Source: CAVSRC01 sp963750065
Lineage (GTDB): Bacteria; Pseudomonadota; Alphaproteobacteria; Rhizobiales; Kaistiaceae
Reading direction: 5' to 3'
NCBI GenBank assembly: GCA_963750065.1
Contig: CAVVPK010000001.1
Location: 1 to 64,000, forward strand
DNA length: 64,000 nucleotides
In this document: one piece after another, positions 1 to 8,586 of the stretch
Layout of the letters: every line of letters starts with the position of its first letter
Numbering within the stretch: position 1 is the stretch's first letter
Notes under the pieces: model-generated
Seen by the model: the letters and a program-made list of their open reading frames with translations, nothing else
Database searches by the model: none
What the model was told of the DNA's origin: nothing
Translations under genes and position numbers: made by a program

Positions 1-576
1 GACTACATCGCGGCCGTGCGCGGCGATGCCGTCGCCGGTTGGCAGGTGGCCCATGGCGAGCTGACGGTCACCGTGGCGGCCAACGAGATCGTGCCCTTCG
101 TGCGCTTCCTGCGCGACGATCCGCGCCTGGCCTTCATCAACCTGACCGATGTCTGCGGCGTCGACTGGCCGCAGCGCGAAAAGCGCTTTGACGTCGTCTA
201 TCACTTCCTCAGCCCGCGCCAGAACCAGCGCATCCGCGTCAAGATTGCGACCGACGAGGCGACGCCGGTGCCCTCGATCACGTCGATCTTTCCGGGCGCC
301 GACTGGTTCGAGCGCGAGGCTTACGACTTCTACGGCATCCTCTTCACCGGCCACCCGGACTTGCGCCGGATCCTCACCGACTACGGCTTCGAGGGGCATC
401 CGCTGCGCAAGGACTTCCCGCTCACCGGCTATGTCGAGGTGCGCTACGACGACGAGCAGAAGCGGGTCGTCTACGAGCCGGTGAAGCTCGCCCAGGAATT
501 CCGCGATTTCGATTTCCTCTCGCCGTGGGAAGGCACGGATTACGTGCTGCCGGGGGATGAGAAGGCGAAGCAGTAA
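1..576 (+). CDS. nuoC: NADH-quinone oxidoreductase subunit C (5'-truncated by window edge)
   Basis: 30-kDa peripheral-arm subunit of respiratory complex I, which couples NADH oxidation to quinone reduction and proton pumping at the inner membrane. The open frame runs in from base 1, so the real start lies outside the window; the GTG at 16 is internal, because family members carry more residues before it. 191 residues are visible. The family signature is clear around visible residues 101-112 (DWFEREAYDFYG), followed by GHPDLRRIL. The stop TAA (574-576) overlaps the ATG of nuoD by one base (TAATG), which suggests translational coupling. It is the first visible gene of the nuo operon. Confidence 0.97.
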   Translation, partial: DYIAAVRGDAVAGWQVAHGELTVTVAANEIVPFVRFLRDDPRLAFINLTDVCGVDWPQREKRFDVVYHFLSPRQNQRIRVKIATDEATPVPSITSIFPGADWFEREAYDFYGILFTGHPDLRRILTDYGFEGHPLRKDFPLTGYVEVRYDDEQKRVVYEPVKLAQEFRDFDFLSPWEGTDYVLPGDEKAKQ

Positions 577-1766
577 TGGCTGAGACCGACGTCCGCACCT
601 TCAACATCAATTTCGGCCCGCAGCACCCGGCGGCGCACGGCGTGCTGCGTCTGGTGCTGGAGCTGGACGGCGAGATCGTCGAGCGCGTCGATCCGCATGT
701 CGGCCTGCTCCACCGCGGCACAGAGAAGCTGATCGAGCACAAGACGTATCTGCAGGCGGTGCCCTATTTCGACCGGCTCGACTACGTCGCGCCGATGAAC
801 CAGGAGCACGCCTTCGCGCTCGCCGTGGAGAAGCTCACCGGCATTACCGTGCCGCGCCGCGGTCAGTTGATCCGCGTGCTCTATTGCGAGATCGGCCGCC
901 TGCTCAATCACCTCCTCAATGTCACCACCCATGCGCTCGACGTGGGCGCGCTGACGCCGCCGCTGTGGGGTTTCGAAGAGCGCGAGAAGCTGATGGTCTT
1001 CTACGAGCGCGCCTCCGGCAGCCGCATGCACGCGGCCTATTTCCGCCCCGGCGGGGTGCATCAGGACCTGCCGCAGAAGCTCATCGACGATATCGGCGAA
1101 TTCTGCGACCCGTTCCTGAAGGTGCTCGACGATATCCACGGCCTGTTGACCGACAACCGCATCTTCAAGCAGCGCAACGTCGATATCGGCGTCGTCAGCT
1201 TGGAGGACGCCTGGAAATGGGGCTTCTCCGGCGTCATGGTGCGCGGCTCCGGCGCGGCCTGGGACCTGCGCAAGGCGCAGCCCTACGAGTGCTACGCCGA
1301 GATGGATTTCGACATTCCCGTCGGCAAGAACGGCGACTGTTACGACCGGTATCTCATCCGCATGGAGGAGATGGTTCAGTCGGTCCGCATCATCAAGCAG
1401 TGCGTCGCCAAGCTGAACGAGCCCGAGGGCAAGGGTCCGGTCACTTCGGATGACGGCAAGGTGGTGCCGCCCAGCCGCGGCGAGATGAAGCGCTCGATGG
1501 AGGCGCTCATCCACCACTTCAAGCTCTACACCGAGGGCTATCACGTGCCGGCCGGCGAGGTTTACGCCGCCGTCGAGGCGCCCAAAGGCGAGTTCGGCGT
1601 CTATCTGGTCGCCGACGGCACCAACAAGCCCTATCGCTGCAAGATCAAGGCGCCGGGCTTCGCCCATCTTTCCGCTATGGATCACATCACCCGCGGCCAC
1701 ATGCTGGCCGACGTGACCGCGATCCTCGCCTCGCTCGACATCGTTTTCGGGGAGGTCGACCGCTGA
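576..1766 (+). CDS. nuoD: NADH-quinone oxidoreductase subunit D (49 kDa)
   Basis: Complex I 49-kDa subunit, related to the large subunit of [NiFe] hydrogenases; together with NuoB it forms the quinone-reduction site. The 396 residues are full length for the family. The N-terminal loop FGPQHPAAHGVLRL carries the conserved quinone-site His, and VPYFDRLDYVAPM carries the conserved Tyr. Other family blocks visible are HRGTEKLIEHKTYLQ and the C-terminal KAPGFAHL. The start overlaps the nuoC stop by one base and the stop overlaps the nuoE start by one base (TGATG). No anomalies seen. Confidence 0.98.
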   Translation: MAETDVRTFNINFGPQHPAAHGVLRLVLELDGEIVERVDPHVGLLHRGTEKLIEHKTYLQAVPYFDRLDYVAPMNQEHAFALAVEKLTGITVPRRGQLIRVLYCEIGRLLNHLLNVTTHALDVGALTPPLWGFEEREKLMVFYERASGSRMHAAYFRPGGVHQDLPQKLIDDIGEFCDPFLKVLDDIHGLLTDNRIFKQRNVDIGVVSLEDAWKWGFSGVMVRGSGAAWDLRKAQPYECYAEMDFDIPVGKNGDCYDRYLIRMEEMVQSVRIIKQCVAKLNEPEGKGPVTSDDGKVVPPSRGEMKRSMEALIHHFKLYTEGYHVPAGEVYAAVEAPKGEFGVYLVADGTNKPYRCKIKAPGFAHLSAMDHITRGHMLADVTAILASLDIVFGEVDR

Positions 1767-2683
1767 TGGCCGTTCGTCGTCTTGCCGAAAAGCAGCCCGC
1801 AAGCTTCGCCTTCGCGCCCGAGAACCTGGAATGGGCGAAAAAGGAAATGGCCAAATACCCCGCGGGCCGTCAGGCCTCGGCGGTGATCTCGCTTCTGTGG
1901 CGGGCCCAGGAGCAGGAAGGCTGGGTAACTGAGCCAGCGATCCGCGCCGTCGCCGCGCTGCTCGGCATGGCCCATATCCGCGTGCTTGAGATCGCCACCT
2001 TCTACACCATGTTCAACCTCGAGCCGGTTGGCGCCAAGGCGCACATCCAGGTGTGCGGCACGACGCCCTGCTGGCTGCGCGGCGCCAACGACCTCAAGGA
2101 GGTCTGTCATCGCCGCATCGGCGAACAGCACCACCTGTCGGACGACGGCGCCTTCTCCTGGGAAGAGGTCGAGTGCCTCGGCGCCTGTGTGAACGCGCCG
2201 CTGGTGCAGATCGGGGCCGACACTTACGAGGACCTGACCGCTGAGAGCTTTGACAAGCTCATCGATGACATCGCGGCCGGCCGGCCGCTCACGCCCGGCA
2301 CCCAGATCGACCGCCAGCGTTCGGCGCCGATCGGCGGGCCTACGACGCTGCTTGAAACCCCGGCAGTGCCGGCCGCGGCTGAGGCCGCGGTCGTCGAGAC
2401 GGTGCAGCCGAAAGGGCTGGAAAGCCCGCGCGACGGCAAGGCGGACGATCTCAAGCGCATCTCCGGCGTCGGGCCCAAGATCGAGGAACTGCTCAACGCA
2501 CGGGGCATCTTCCACTACGACCAGATCGCCGGCTGGAGCGAAGCCGAGATCGCCTGGGTGGACGACGACTTGAAATTCAAGGGCCGCATCGGGCGCGAGG
2601 ACTGGATCGGCCAGGCCAAGATCCTGGCGGCGGGCGGCGACACGGAATTCTCCCGCCGCTCCGACGAGCAGAAGAAGAGTTGA
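1766..2683 (+). CDS. nuoE: NADH-quinone oxidoreductase subunit E with C-terminal extension
   Basis: 24-kDa subunit of the NADH dehydrogenase module; carries the N1a [2Fe-2S] cluster. Ligands are visible as Cys97 and Cys102 (CGTTPC), and Cys137 and Cys141 (CLGAC). At 305 residues it is much longer than the ~160-170 of enterobacterial NuoE. After an Ala/Pro-rich linker (about residues 185-225) there is a tail with a helix-hairpin-helix-like core (LKRISGVGPKIEELL) and a block with IGREDWIGQAK. Similar tails are known on alphaproteobacterial NuoE; their function is not established. The end overlaps the untranslated lead of nuoF. Confidence 0.97.
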   Translation: MAVRRLAEKQPASFAFAPENLEWAKKEMAKYPAGRQASAVISLLWRAQEQEGWVTEPAIRAVAALLGMAHIRVLEIATFYTMFNLEPVGAKAHIQVCGTTPCWLRGANDLKEVCHRRIGEQHHLSDDGAFSWEEVECLGACVNAPLVQIGADTYEDLTAESFDKLIDDIAAGRPLTPGTQIDRQRSAPIGGPTTLLETPAVPAAAEAAVVETVQPKGLESPRDGKADDLKRISGVGPKIEELLNARGIFHYDQIAGWSEAEIAWVDDDLKFKGRIGREDWIGQAKILAAGGDTEFSRRSDEQKKS

Positions 2684-2688
2684 TCGCC

Positions 2689-3999
2689 ATGCTCGCCGAC
2701 AAGGACCGCATCTTCACCAATCTCTATGGCCTGCATGACGCCGGCCTCAAGGGCGCCATGGCGCGCGGCGCCTGGGATGGCACCAAGGCGATCCTGGAGA
2801 AGGGCCGCGACGGGATCATCAACGAGATCAAGGCGTCCGGCCTGCGCGGCCGCGGCGGCGCCGGCTTCCCGACCGGCCTCAAATGGTCGTTCATGCCCAA
2901 GGAAATCGGCGAGCGGCCGCATTATCTGGTCGTCAATGCCGACGAATCCGAGCCCGGCACCTGCAAGGATCGCGAGATCCTGCGCCACGATCCGCACCTG
3001 CTGGTCGAGGGCTGCCTGGTCGCCGGCTTCGCCATGGGCGCCCACACCGCCTTCGTCTATGTGCGCGGCGAGTTCATCCGCGAGCGCGAGGCGCTGCAGA
3101 GAGCGGTGGACGAAGCCTACGAAGCCGGGCTCATCGGCAAGAACAACAAGAATGGCTGGGATTTCGACATCGTCGTCCATCATGGCGCCGGCGCCTATAT
3201 CTGCGGCGAAGAGACGGCCATGCTCGAAAGCCTGGAGGGCAAGAAGGGCATGCCGCGACTGAAGCCGCCGTTCCCGGCCGCCGTCGGCGTCTATGGCTGC
3301 CCGTCCACCGTCAACAATGTCGAGTCGATTGCCGTCGCCCCGACCATCATGCGCCGCGGTGCGGCTTGGTTCGCCGGCTTCGGCCGGGCCAACAACACCG
3401 GCACCAAGCTCTTCTGCATCTCCGGCCACGTCGAGAAGCCGTGCACGGTGGAAGAGGAGATGGGCATCACGCTGCGCGAGCTGATAGAGCGCCATGCCGG
3501 CGGCGTGCGCGGCGGCTGGGACAACCTGCTGGCGGTCATTCCCGGCGGCGCCTCGGTGCCCTGCCTGCCGGCCTACATGTGCAACGACCTGGTCATGGAT
3601 TTCGATGCGCTGCGCGACGTCAAATCGGGCCTCGGCACGGCGGCGGTCATCGTCATGGACAAGTCGACCGACATCGTGCGGGCGATCTCGCGTCTGTCCT
3701 ATTTCTACAAGCACGAGAGCTGCGGCCAGTGCACACCCTGCCGCGAGGGAACCGGCTGGATGTGGCGGGTGCTGGAACGCATGGCCGAAGGCCGTGCCAA
3801 GAAGCACGAGATCGACACGCTGCTCGAAGTCACCTACCAGGTCGAGGGCCACACCATCTGCGCGCTCGGCGACGCGGCCGCCTGGCCGGTGCAGGGGCTC
3901 ATCCGCCATTTCCGCGGCGAGATCGAGAAGCGCATCGACACCTATCATATGACGCACCCCGATTTCGGCGCGCCGGCGATGACAGAGGCGGCGGAGTAG
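2689..3999 (+). CDS. nuoF: NADH-quinone oxidoreductase subunit F (NADH- and FMN-binding)
   Basis: 51-kDa subunit that binds NADH and FMN and carries the N3 [4Fe-4S] cluster; entry point of electrons into complex I. The glycine-rich FMN/NADH segment GLRGRGGAGFPTGLKW lies near residues 47-62. Cluster ligands are Cys345, Cys348 and Cys351 (CGQCTPC) plus Cys391 in TICALGDAA. I chose ATG 2689 (MLADKDRIF, 436 aa) over an in-frame TTG at 2680, because MLADKDRIF matches the usual family N-terminus and TTG would overlap the nuoE stop. Confidence 0.97.
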   Translation: MLADKDRIFTNLYGLHDAGLKGAMARGAWDGTKAILEKGRDGIINEIKASGLRGRGGAGFPTGLKWSFMPKEIGERPHYLVVNADESEPGTCKDREILRHDPHLLVEGCLVAGFAMGAHTAFVYVRGEFIREREALQRAVDEAYEAGLIGKNNKNGWDFDIVVHHGAGAYICGEETAMLESLEGKKGMPRLKPPFPAAVGVYGCPSTVNNVESIAVAPTIMRRGAAWFAGFGRANNTGTKLFCISGHVEKPCTVEEEMGITLRELIERHAGGVRGGWDNLLAVIPGGASVPCLPAYMCNDLVMDFDALRDVKSGLGTAAVIVMDKSTDIVRAISRLSYFYKHESCGQCTPCREGTGWMWRVLERMAEGRAKKHEIDTLLEVTYQVEGHTICALGDAAAWPVQGLIRHFRGEIEKRIDTYHMTHPDFGAPAMTEAAE

Positions 4000-4005
4000 G
4001 GCGGC

Positions 4006-4497
4006 ATGAGCGAAACCCGTCATCTCGCCCAGTTCAATGTCGCGCGGATCGCCTATCCGCTTGACGATCTGCGCATGGCCGAGTTCGTCGACAATGTCGA
4101 GCGCGTCAACAGACTCGCCGAGCAGATCGACGGCTTCGTGTGGCGCCTGCAGGACGACAGCGGCCACGCCATGAATATGCGCGTCTATGACGACCCGACC
4201 ATCCTGCCCAACCTGACGCTGTGGCGGAACGAGGAGGCGCTGGAGCGCTTCGTCTGGCAGACGCTGCACGGGCGCTTCTACCGCCGGCGCGAGACCTGGT
4301 TCACGCCCATGGAAACCCCGCTGGTTATGTGGTGGGTGGCGGCCGGCGAGCGGCCCGACATGGCCGAAGGCGTCAGGCGCCGCGATCACCTGATCGCGCA
4401 CGGCCCCGGCGATTACGCTTTCGGCTGGGAGAGCCTGCCGAACGCGGCCCTGTGGAAGACCCAACGCGGCATGAAACTCAACGAGCGCGCGGCATGA
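4006..4497 (+). CDS. DUF3291-type protein embedded in the nuo operon
   Basis: 163-residue soluble protein, recognised as DUF3291-like from the N-terminal LAQFNVARI, the segment DGFVWRLQDD, NMRVYDDPT and the Trp-rich block FVWQTLHGRFYRRR...MWWV. The family belongs to the dimeric alpha/beta-barrel (ABM-like) superfamily and has no established function. It starts 6 bp after the nuoF stop and its TGA overlaps the nuoG ATG (ATGA at 4494-4497), so it is co-transcribed and probably coupled to nuoG. It is not a known complex I subunit. No signal peptide or membrane segment is seen, so a cytoplasmic location is expected. Confidence 0.8.
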   Translation: MSETRHLAQFNVARIAYPLDDLRMAEFVDNVERVNRLAEQIDGFVWRLQDDSGHAMNMRVYDDPTILPNLTLWRNEEALERFVWQTLHGRFYRRRETWFTPMETPLVMWWVAAGERPDMAEGVRRRDHLIAHGPGDYAFGWESLPNAALWKTQRGMKLNERAA

Positions 4498-6590
4498 CAA
4501 AGATCGTCGTCGACGGAAAAGAAATCGACGTTCCGGCCGACTACACGCTGCTCCAGGCGTGCGAGGCGGCCGGCGCCGAGATTCCGCGCTTCTGCTTCCA
4601 CGAGCGGCTGTCGATCGCCGGCAATTGCCGCATGTGCCTGATCGAGGTGAAGGGCGGCCCGCCCAAGCCGCAGGCGAGCTGCGCCATGGCGGTGCGCGAT
4701 CTGCGCCCCGGCCCGGACGGTGCGCCGCCGGAGATGTTCACCAAGTCGAAGATGGTGAAGAAGGCGCGCGAAGGGGTGATGGAGTTCCTGCTCATCAACC
4801 ACCCGCTCGATTGCCCCATCTGCGACCAGGGCGGCGAGTGCGACCTGCAGGACCAGGCGATGGCCTACGGTGTCGACGGCAGCCGCTTCCAGGAGAACAA
4901 GCGCGCCGTCGAGGACAAATATATCGGGCCGCTGGTCAAGACGACCATGACCCGCTGCATCCATTGCACGCGCTGCATCCGCTTCTCGGCCGAGGTGGCC
5001 GGCGTCGAGGATCTCGGCGCCACCGGTCGCGGCGAGGACATGGAGGTCACCAGCTATCTCGAACGCGCCATGACCTCGGAGCTGCAGGGCAACGTCATCG
5101 ACCTCTGCCCGGTCGGCGCACTGACCTCCAAGCCCTACGAGTTCCACGCCAGGCCGTGGGAGCTCAACAAGACCGAGTCGATCGACGTCATGGACGCGGT
5201 CGGCTCCGCCATTCGCGTCGATACCCGCGGCCGCGAGGTCATGCGCATCCTGCCGCGGTTGAATGAGGCGGTGAACGAGGAGTGGATCTCCGACAAGACC
5301 CGCTTCATTTGGGACGGGCTCAGGACCCAGCGCCTCGACAGGCCCTATGTGCGCCGCAACGGCCGCCTGGAGCCGGCGACGTGGGGCGAGGCCTTCGCCG
5401 CGGTCGCCGACAAGGCGAAGGCGGTTAGCCCCAAGCGCATGGGCGCGCTGGTCGGCGACGTTGCCGCGGTGGAGGAAATCTACGCGCTCAAGGAGCTGAT
5501 GGCCGCGCTCGGAGTCAACAACCTCGACTGCCGCGAACAGGGCGACAAGCTCGATCCTGCGGCGGGCCGCGCCTGCTACATCTTCAACCCCACCATCGCC
5601 GGCATCGAACAGGCCGACGCCATCCTCATCGTCGGCTCCAACCCGCGCCACGAGGCGGCGGTGCTCAACGCACGTATCCGCAAGCGCTGGCGCATGGGCA
5701 GCGGCGTGCCGATCGGCCTCATCGGAGAGGCGGTCGACCTCACCTATCCCTATGACTATCTCGGCGCCGGTCCGCAGAGCCTGACTGAGCTTGCCAATGC
5801 GTCCTCGGGCTTCGGCAAGGTTCTGGCGGAAGCCAAGCGGCCGTTGATCCTGATCGGGCAGGGGGCGCTGGCCCGTCCCGACGGTCCGGAAGTGCTGGCG
5901 CTCGCCGCCAGGATCGCCACTGCCTCCGCCCGCGACGAAGGCTGGAACGGCCTCGCTGTCCTGCATACGGCCGCCGCTCGCGTCGGCGCGCTCGATCTCG
6001 GTTTCGTGCCGCAGGACGGCGGCTTGGATACAATCGGCATGGTGGCTGCTGCCGCCACCGGGGAGATCGACCTGCTCTTCCTGCTCGGCAACGATTCAAT
6101 CGACATGCAGGCGCTCGACAACGCGTTCGTTGTCTACATCGGCACCCACGGCGATGCCGGCGCCCACCGCGCCGACGTCATCTTGCCCGCTGCCGCTTAC
6201 ACCGAGAAATCAGCCACTTACGTGAATACCGAGGGGCGCGTGCAGATGACCGAGCGGGCGGCTTTTCCGCCCGGCGAGGCGCGCGAAGACTGGGCGATCC
6301 TGCGTGCGCTTTCCGATCGTCTCGACCATACGCTGCCCTTCGACACGCTGGCCGAGCTGCGTGCGGCGCTCTACGCCGCTCACCCGCATCTCATGCGCAT
6401 CGGCCAGATCGCACCCGGCTCGCTCGACCAGGTGAAGGCACTGGCCGCGCAGGCGGACAAGGCGGGCAGCGAACCGTTCGCCAACGTGATCGGCGATTTC
6501 TACCTGACCAACCCCATCGCGCGGGCGTCCGCGGTGATGGCCGAGTGTTCGGCGCTCGCCGCCGGCAGACTGGCGACGGCGGCGGAGTGA
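4494..6590 (+). CDS. nuoG: NADH-quinone oxidoreductase subunit G (75 kDa)
   Basis: Largest peripheral-arm subunit of complex I; carries several iron-sulfur clusters. The N-terminal ferredoxin-like domain has [2Fe-2S] ligands Cys34, Cys45, Cys48 and Cys63. It is followed by the His/Cys set HPLDCPICDQGGECDLQDQ, then TRCIHCTRCIRF with a distal Cys in VIDLCPVGAL, and a C-terminal molybdopterin-oxidoreductase-like domain. I took ATG 4494 (MTKIVVDGKEIDVP, 698 aa). The frame is open upstream to 4221, but that stretch is antisense-like frame noise over the DUF3291 gene. Overlaps the upstream gene by 4 bp. Confidence 0.98.
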   Translation: MTKIVVDGKEIDVPADYTLLQACEAAGAEIPRFCFHERLSIAGNCRMCLIEVKGGPPKPQASCAMAVRDLRPGPDGAPPEMFTKSKMVKKAREGVMEFLLINHPLDCPICDQGGECDLQDQAMAYGVDGSRFQENKRAVEDKYIGPLVKTTMTRCIHCTRCIRFSAEVAGVEDLGATGRGEDMEVTSYLERAMTSELQGNVIDLCPVGALTSKPYEFHARPWELNKTESIDVMDAVGSAIRVDTRGREVMRILPRLNEAVNEEWISDKTRFIWDGLRTQRLDRPYVRRNGRLEPATWGEAFAAVADKAKAVSPKRMGALVGDVAAVEEIYALKELMAALGVNNLDCREQGDKLDPAAGRACYIFNPTIAGIEQADAILIVGSNPRHEAAVLNARIRKRWRMGSGVPIGLIGEAVDLTYPYDYLGAGPQSLTELANASSGFGKVLAEAKRPLILIGQGALARPDGPEVLALAARIATASARDEGWNGLAVLHTAAARVGALDLGFVPQDGGLDTIGMVAAAATGEIDLLFLLGNDSIDMQALDNAFVVYIGTHGDAGAHRADVILPAAAYTEKSATYVNTEGRVQMTERAAFPPGEAREDWAILRALSDRLDHTLPFDTLAELRAALYAAHPHLMRIGQIAPGSLDQVKALAAQADKAGSEPFANVIGDFYLTNPIARASAVMAECSALAAGRLATAAE

Positions 6591-6597
6591 GACGGGC

Positions 6598-7641
6598 ATG
6601 AGCGGCTTCATCTCAACCTACGTCGTACCCGGCATCATCATGGTGGCCGAGAGCCTGCTGCTGCTGGTCAGCTTGCTCGTCTTTATCGCCTTCATCCTCT
6701 ACGCCGACCGCAAGATCTGGGCGGCGGTGCAGATGCGCCGCGGCCCCAATGTCGTCGGCCCCTGGGGCCTGCTACAGAGCTTCGCTGACCTCTTCAAGTT
6801 CGTCTTCAAGGAGCCGATCGTCCCCTCGAGCGCCAACAAGGGCGTCTACCTGCTGGCGCCGTTGGTCACCGCCACGCTAGCGATGGCGGCCTGGGCGGTG
6901 ATCCCGTTCCAGGCCGGTGTGGTGATCGCCAACATCAATGTCGGCGTCCTCTACATTTTCGCCATTTCCTCGCTCGGCGTGTACGGCATCATCATGGCCG
7001 GCTGGGCGTCAAACTCGAAATACCCGTTCCTCGGCGCGCTGCGTTCGGCCGCGCAGATGGTCTCCTACGAAGTCTCCATCGGCTTCGTGATCATCACCGT
7101 GCTGCTCGCCGCCGGCTCGCTCAACCTGTCCGACATCGTGGTATCGCAGCAAGGCGGCCTGGGCACGAAGCTCGGCCTGCCGTCGAGCTTCCTCGACTGG
7201 TACTGGCTGCCGCTCTTCCCGATGTTCATCGTCTTCTTTATCTCGGCTCTGGCCGAAACCAGCCGGCCGCCGTTCGATCTGCCGGAAGCGGAGTCGGAGC
7301 TGGTTGCCGGCTATGCGGTGGAATATTCCTCGACGCCGTTCCTGCTCTTCTTCCTCGGCGAATACGTGGCCATCTGCGTCATGTGCGCGATGACCACCAT
7401 CCTCTTCCTCGGTGGCTGGCTGCCGCCGATAGCGATCGCGCCCTTCACCTGGGTGCCGGGCATCGTCTGGTTCGTGCTCAAGGCGAGCTTCGTCTTCTTC
7501 ATGTTCTCCATGGTGAAGGCGTTCGTGCCGCGCTATCGCTACGACCAGCTGATGCGCCTGGGCTGGAAGGTGTTCCTGCCGCTGTCGCTGTTCATGGTCG
7601 TGCTGGTGGCGGCGTTCCTGCAACTGACGGGCTGGGCTTGA
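6598..7641 (+). CDS. nuoH: NADH-quinone oxidoreductase subunit H
   Basis: Membrane subunit at the junction of the two complex I arms; with NuoB and NuoD it forms the quinone chamber. 347 residues, with about eight hydrophobic segments. Family blocks seen are YADRKIWAAVQMRRGPNVVG near residues 37-56, FKEPIVPSSANKG, and the acidic cytoplasmic loop AETSRPPFDLPEAESELVAG. Seven bp separate it from nuoG and three from nuoI. Confidence 0.98.
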   Translation: MSGFISTYVVPGIIMVAESLLLLVSLLVFIAFILYADRKIWAAVQMRRGPNVVGPWGLLQSFADLFKFVFKEPIVPSSANKGVYLLAPLVTATLAMAAWAVIPFQAGVVIANINVGVLYIFAISSLGVYGIIMAGWASNSKYPFLGALRSAAQMVSYEVSIGFVIITVLLAAGSLNLSDIVVSQQGGLGTKLGLPSSFLDWYWLPLFPMFIVFFISALAETSRPPFDLPEAESELVAGYAVEYSSTPFLLFFLGEYVAICVMCAMTTILFLGGWLPPIAIAPFTWVPGIVWFVLKASFVFFMFSMVKAFVPRYRYDQLMRLGWKVFLPLSLFMVVLVAAFLQLTGWA

Positions 7642-7644
7642 GGC

Positions 7645-8139
7645 ATGGCGATGCGACTTGACCAATCCGCCCGGGCGCTTTTCCTCACCGACTTCGTGTC
7701 GGCGATGTTCCTGTCGTTCCGCTATTTCTTCGGCAAGAAGGCAACGCTCAACTATCCCTTCGAGAAGGGGCCGGTAAGTCCGCGCTTCCGCGGCGAGCAC
7801 GCGCTGCGCCGCTATCCCAACGGCGAGGAGCGCTGTATCGCCTGCAAGCTGTGCGAGGCGATCTGTCCGGCCCAGGCGATCACCATCGAAGCCGGCCCGC
7901 GGCGCAACGACGGTACCCGTCGCACGACGCGCTACGACATCGACATGGTCAAGTGCATCTATTGCGGCTTCTGTCAGGAGGCCTGCCCGGTCGATGCCAT
8001 CGTCGAGGGGCCGAACTTCGAGTTCGCCACCGAAACGCGCGAGGAGCTCTACTTCGACAAGGACAAATTGCTCGCCAACGGCGACCGCTGGGAACGCGAG
8101 ATCGCCGCCAACATCAAGATGGATGCGCCCTACCGATGA
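7645..8139 (+). CDS. nuoI: NADH-quinone oxidoreductase subunit I (2x[4Fe-4S])
   Basis: Ferredoxin-like 23-kDa subunit that carries clusters N6a and N6b, which pass electrons towards N2 in NuoB. Two CxxCxxCxxxCP motifs are complete: Cys64, 67, 70, 74 and Cys104, 107, 110, 114. The N-terminal amphipathic/hydrophobic stretch LTDFVSAMFLSFRYFFGKKA anchors it to the membrane. 164 residues is normal for alphaproteobacteria. Its TGA overlaps the ATG of the next, non-subunit gene. Confidence 0.98.
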   Translation: MAMRLDQSARALFLTDFVSAMFLSFRYFFGKKATLNYPFEKGPVSPRFRGEHALRRYPNGEERCIACKLCEAICPAQAITIEAGPRRNDGTRRTTRYDIDMVKCIYCGFCQEACPVDAIVEGPNFEFATETREELYFDKDKLLANGDRWEREIAANIKMDAPYR

Positions 8140-8585
8140 TGGCCCAGAGCACGACGAGACGGGGTTTGGAAATTGCCGGTTTGGCCGCCGGGACGCTGCT
8201 GGCTGCCGCCTGCATGCCCGTCGCCGCTGCCGAATTTTCCGTCAGCCAGGATGGCGTGTCGTCGACCGAGCTGTGCGAGCCGGCGCGCTGGACCGGCAAA
8301 GCTGCGCCGGTCATCAAGGTTGCCGAGCTCAACAGCGGGTGGTGGGTCGTGCTGGCGACGGCTCCCGCCGATGCGGATGTCCAGGCAGCCGTGCGGAAGT
8401 TTGAGAATTGCGGGCTGCACCCGTTCAACGATTTCTCGAGCAAGTTCGCTGGCTTCGCGCCCGGCCTGCAGGTCGTGGTCGATGGGGCTTACGCAACACG
8501 GTCCGAAGCGGAGAAGGTCAGGTCTGCGGCGTCGCGCTGCGTTCCCGACGCCTACGTGAAACGGGCTCGATACTTGGGCGAATGA
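8136..8585 (+). CDS. Small exported protein with SPOR-like C-terminus, between nuoI and nuoJ
   Basis: 149 residues. An N-terminal signal peptide is visible (hydrophobic LEIAGLAAGTLLAAACMPV, likely cleavage after VAAA), so a periplasmic location is expected; a lipoprotein is possible, but the lipobox LAAAC is weak. The C-terminal half (GWWVVLATAP..., then VVVDGAYATRSEAEKVRSA) resembles SPOR domains, which bind denuded peptidoglycan; this is my inference from the beta-alpha-beta pattern and the 'Gxx(Y/F)ATRxEAE' segment. Start ATG 8136 overlaps the nuoI stop and the stop lies 1 bp before nuoJ, so it is part of the nuo transcript although unrelated to complex I chemistry. Three Cys residues remain in the mature part. 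Confidence 0.7.
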   Translation: MMAQSTTRRGLEIAGLAAGTLLAAACMPVAAAEFSVSQDGVSSTELCEPARWTGKAAPVIKVAELNSGWWVVLATAPADADVQAAVRKFENCGLHPFNDFSSKFAGFAPGLQVVVDGAYATRSEAEKVRSAASRCVPDAYVKRARYLGE

Positions 8586-8586
8586 C

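Noticed and set aside
4221..4493. Long N-terminal extension of nuoG
   Set aside because: The extension overlaps the DUF3291 gene and has a low-complexity Arg/Ala composition; the family N-terminus begins at ATG 4494 with MTKIVVDGKEI.
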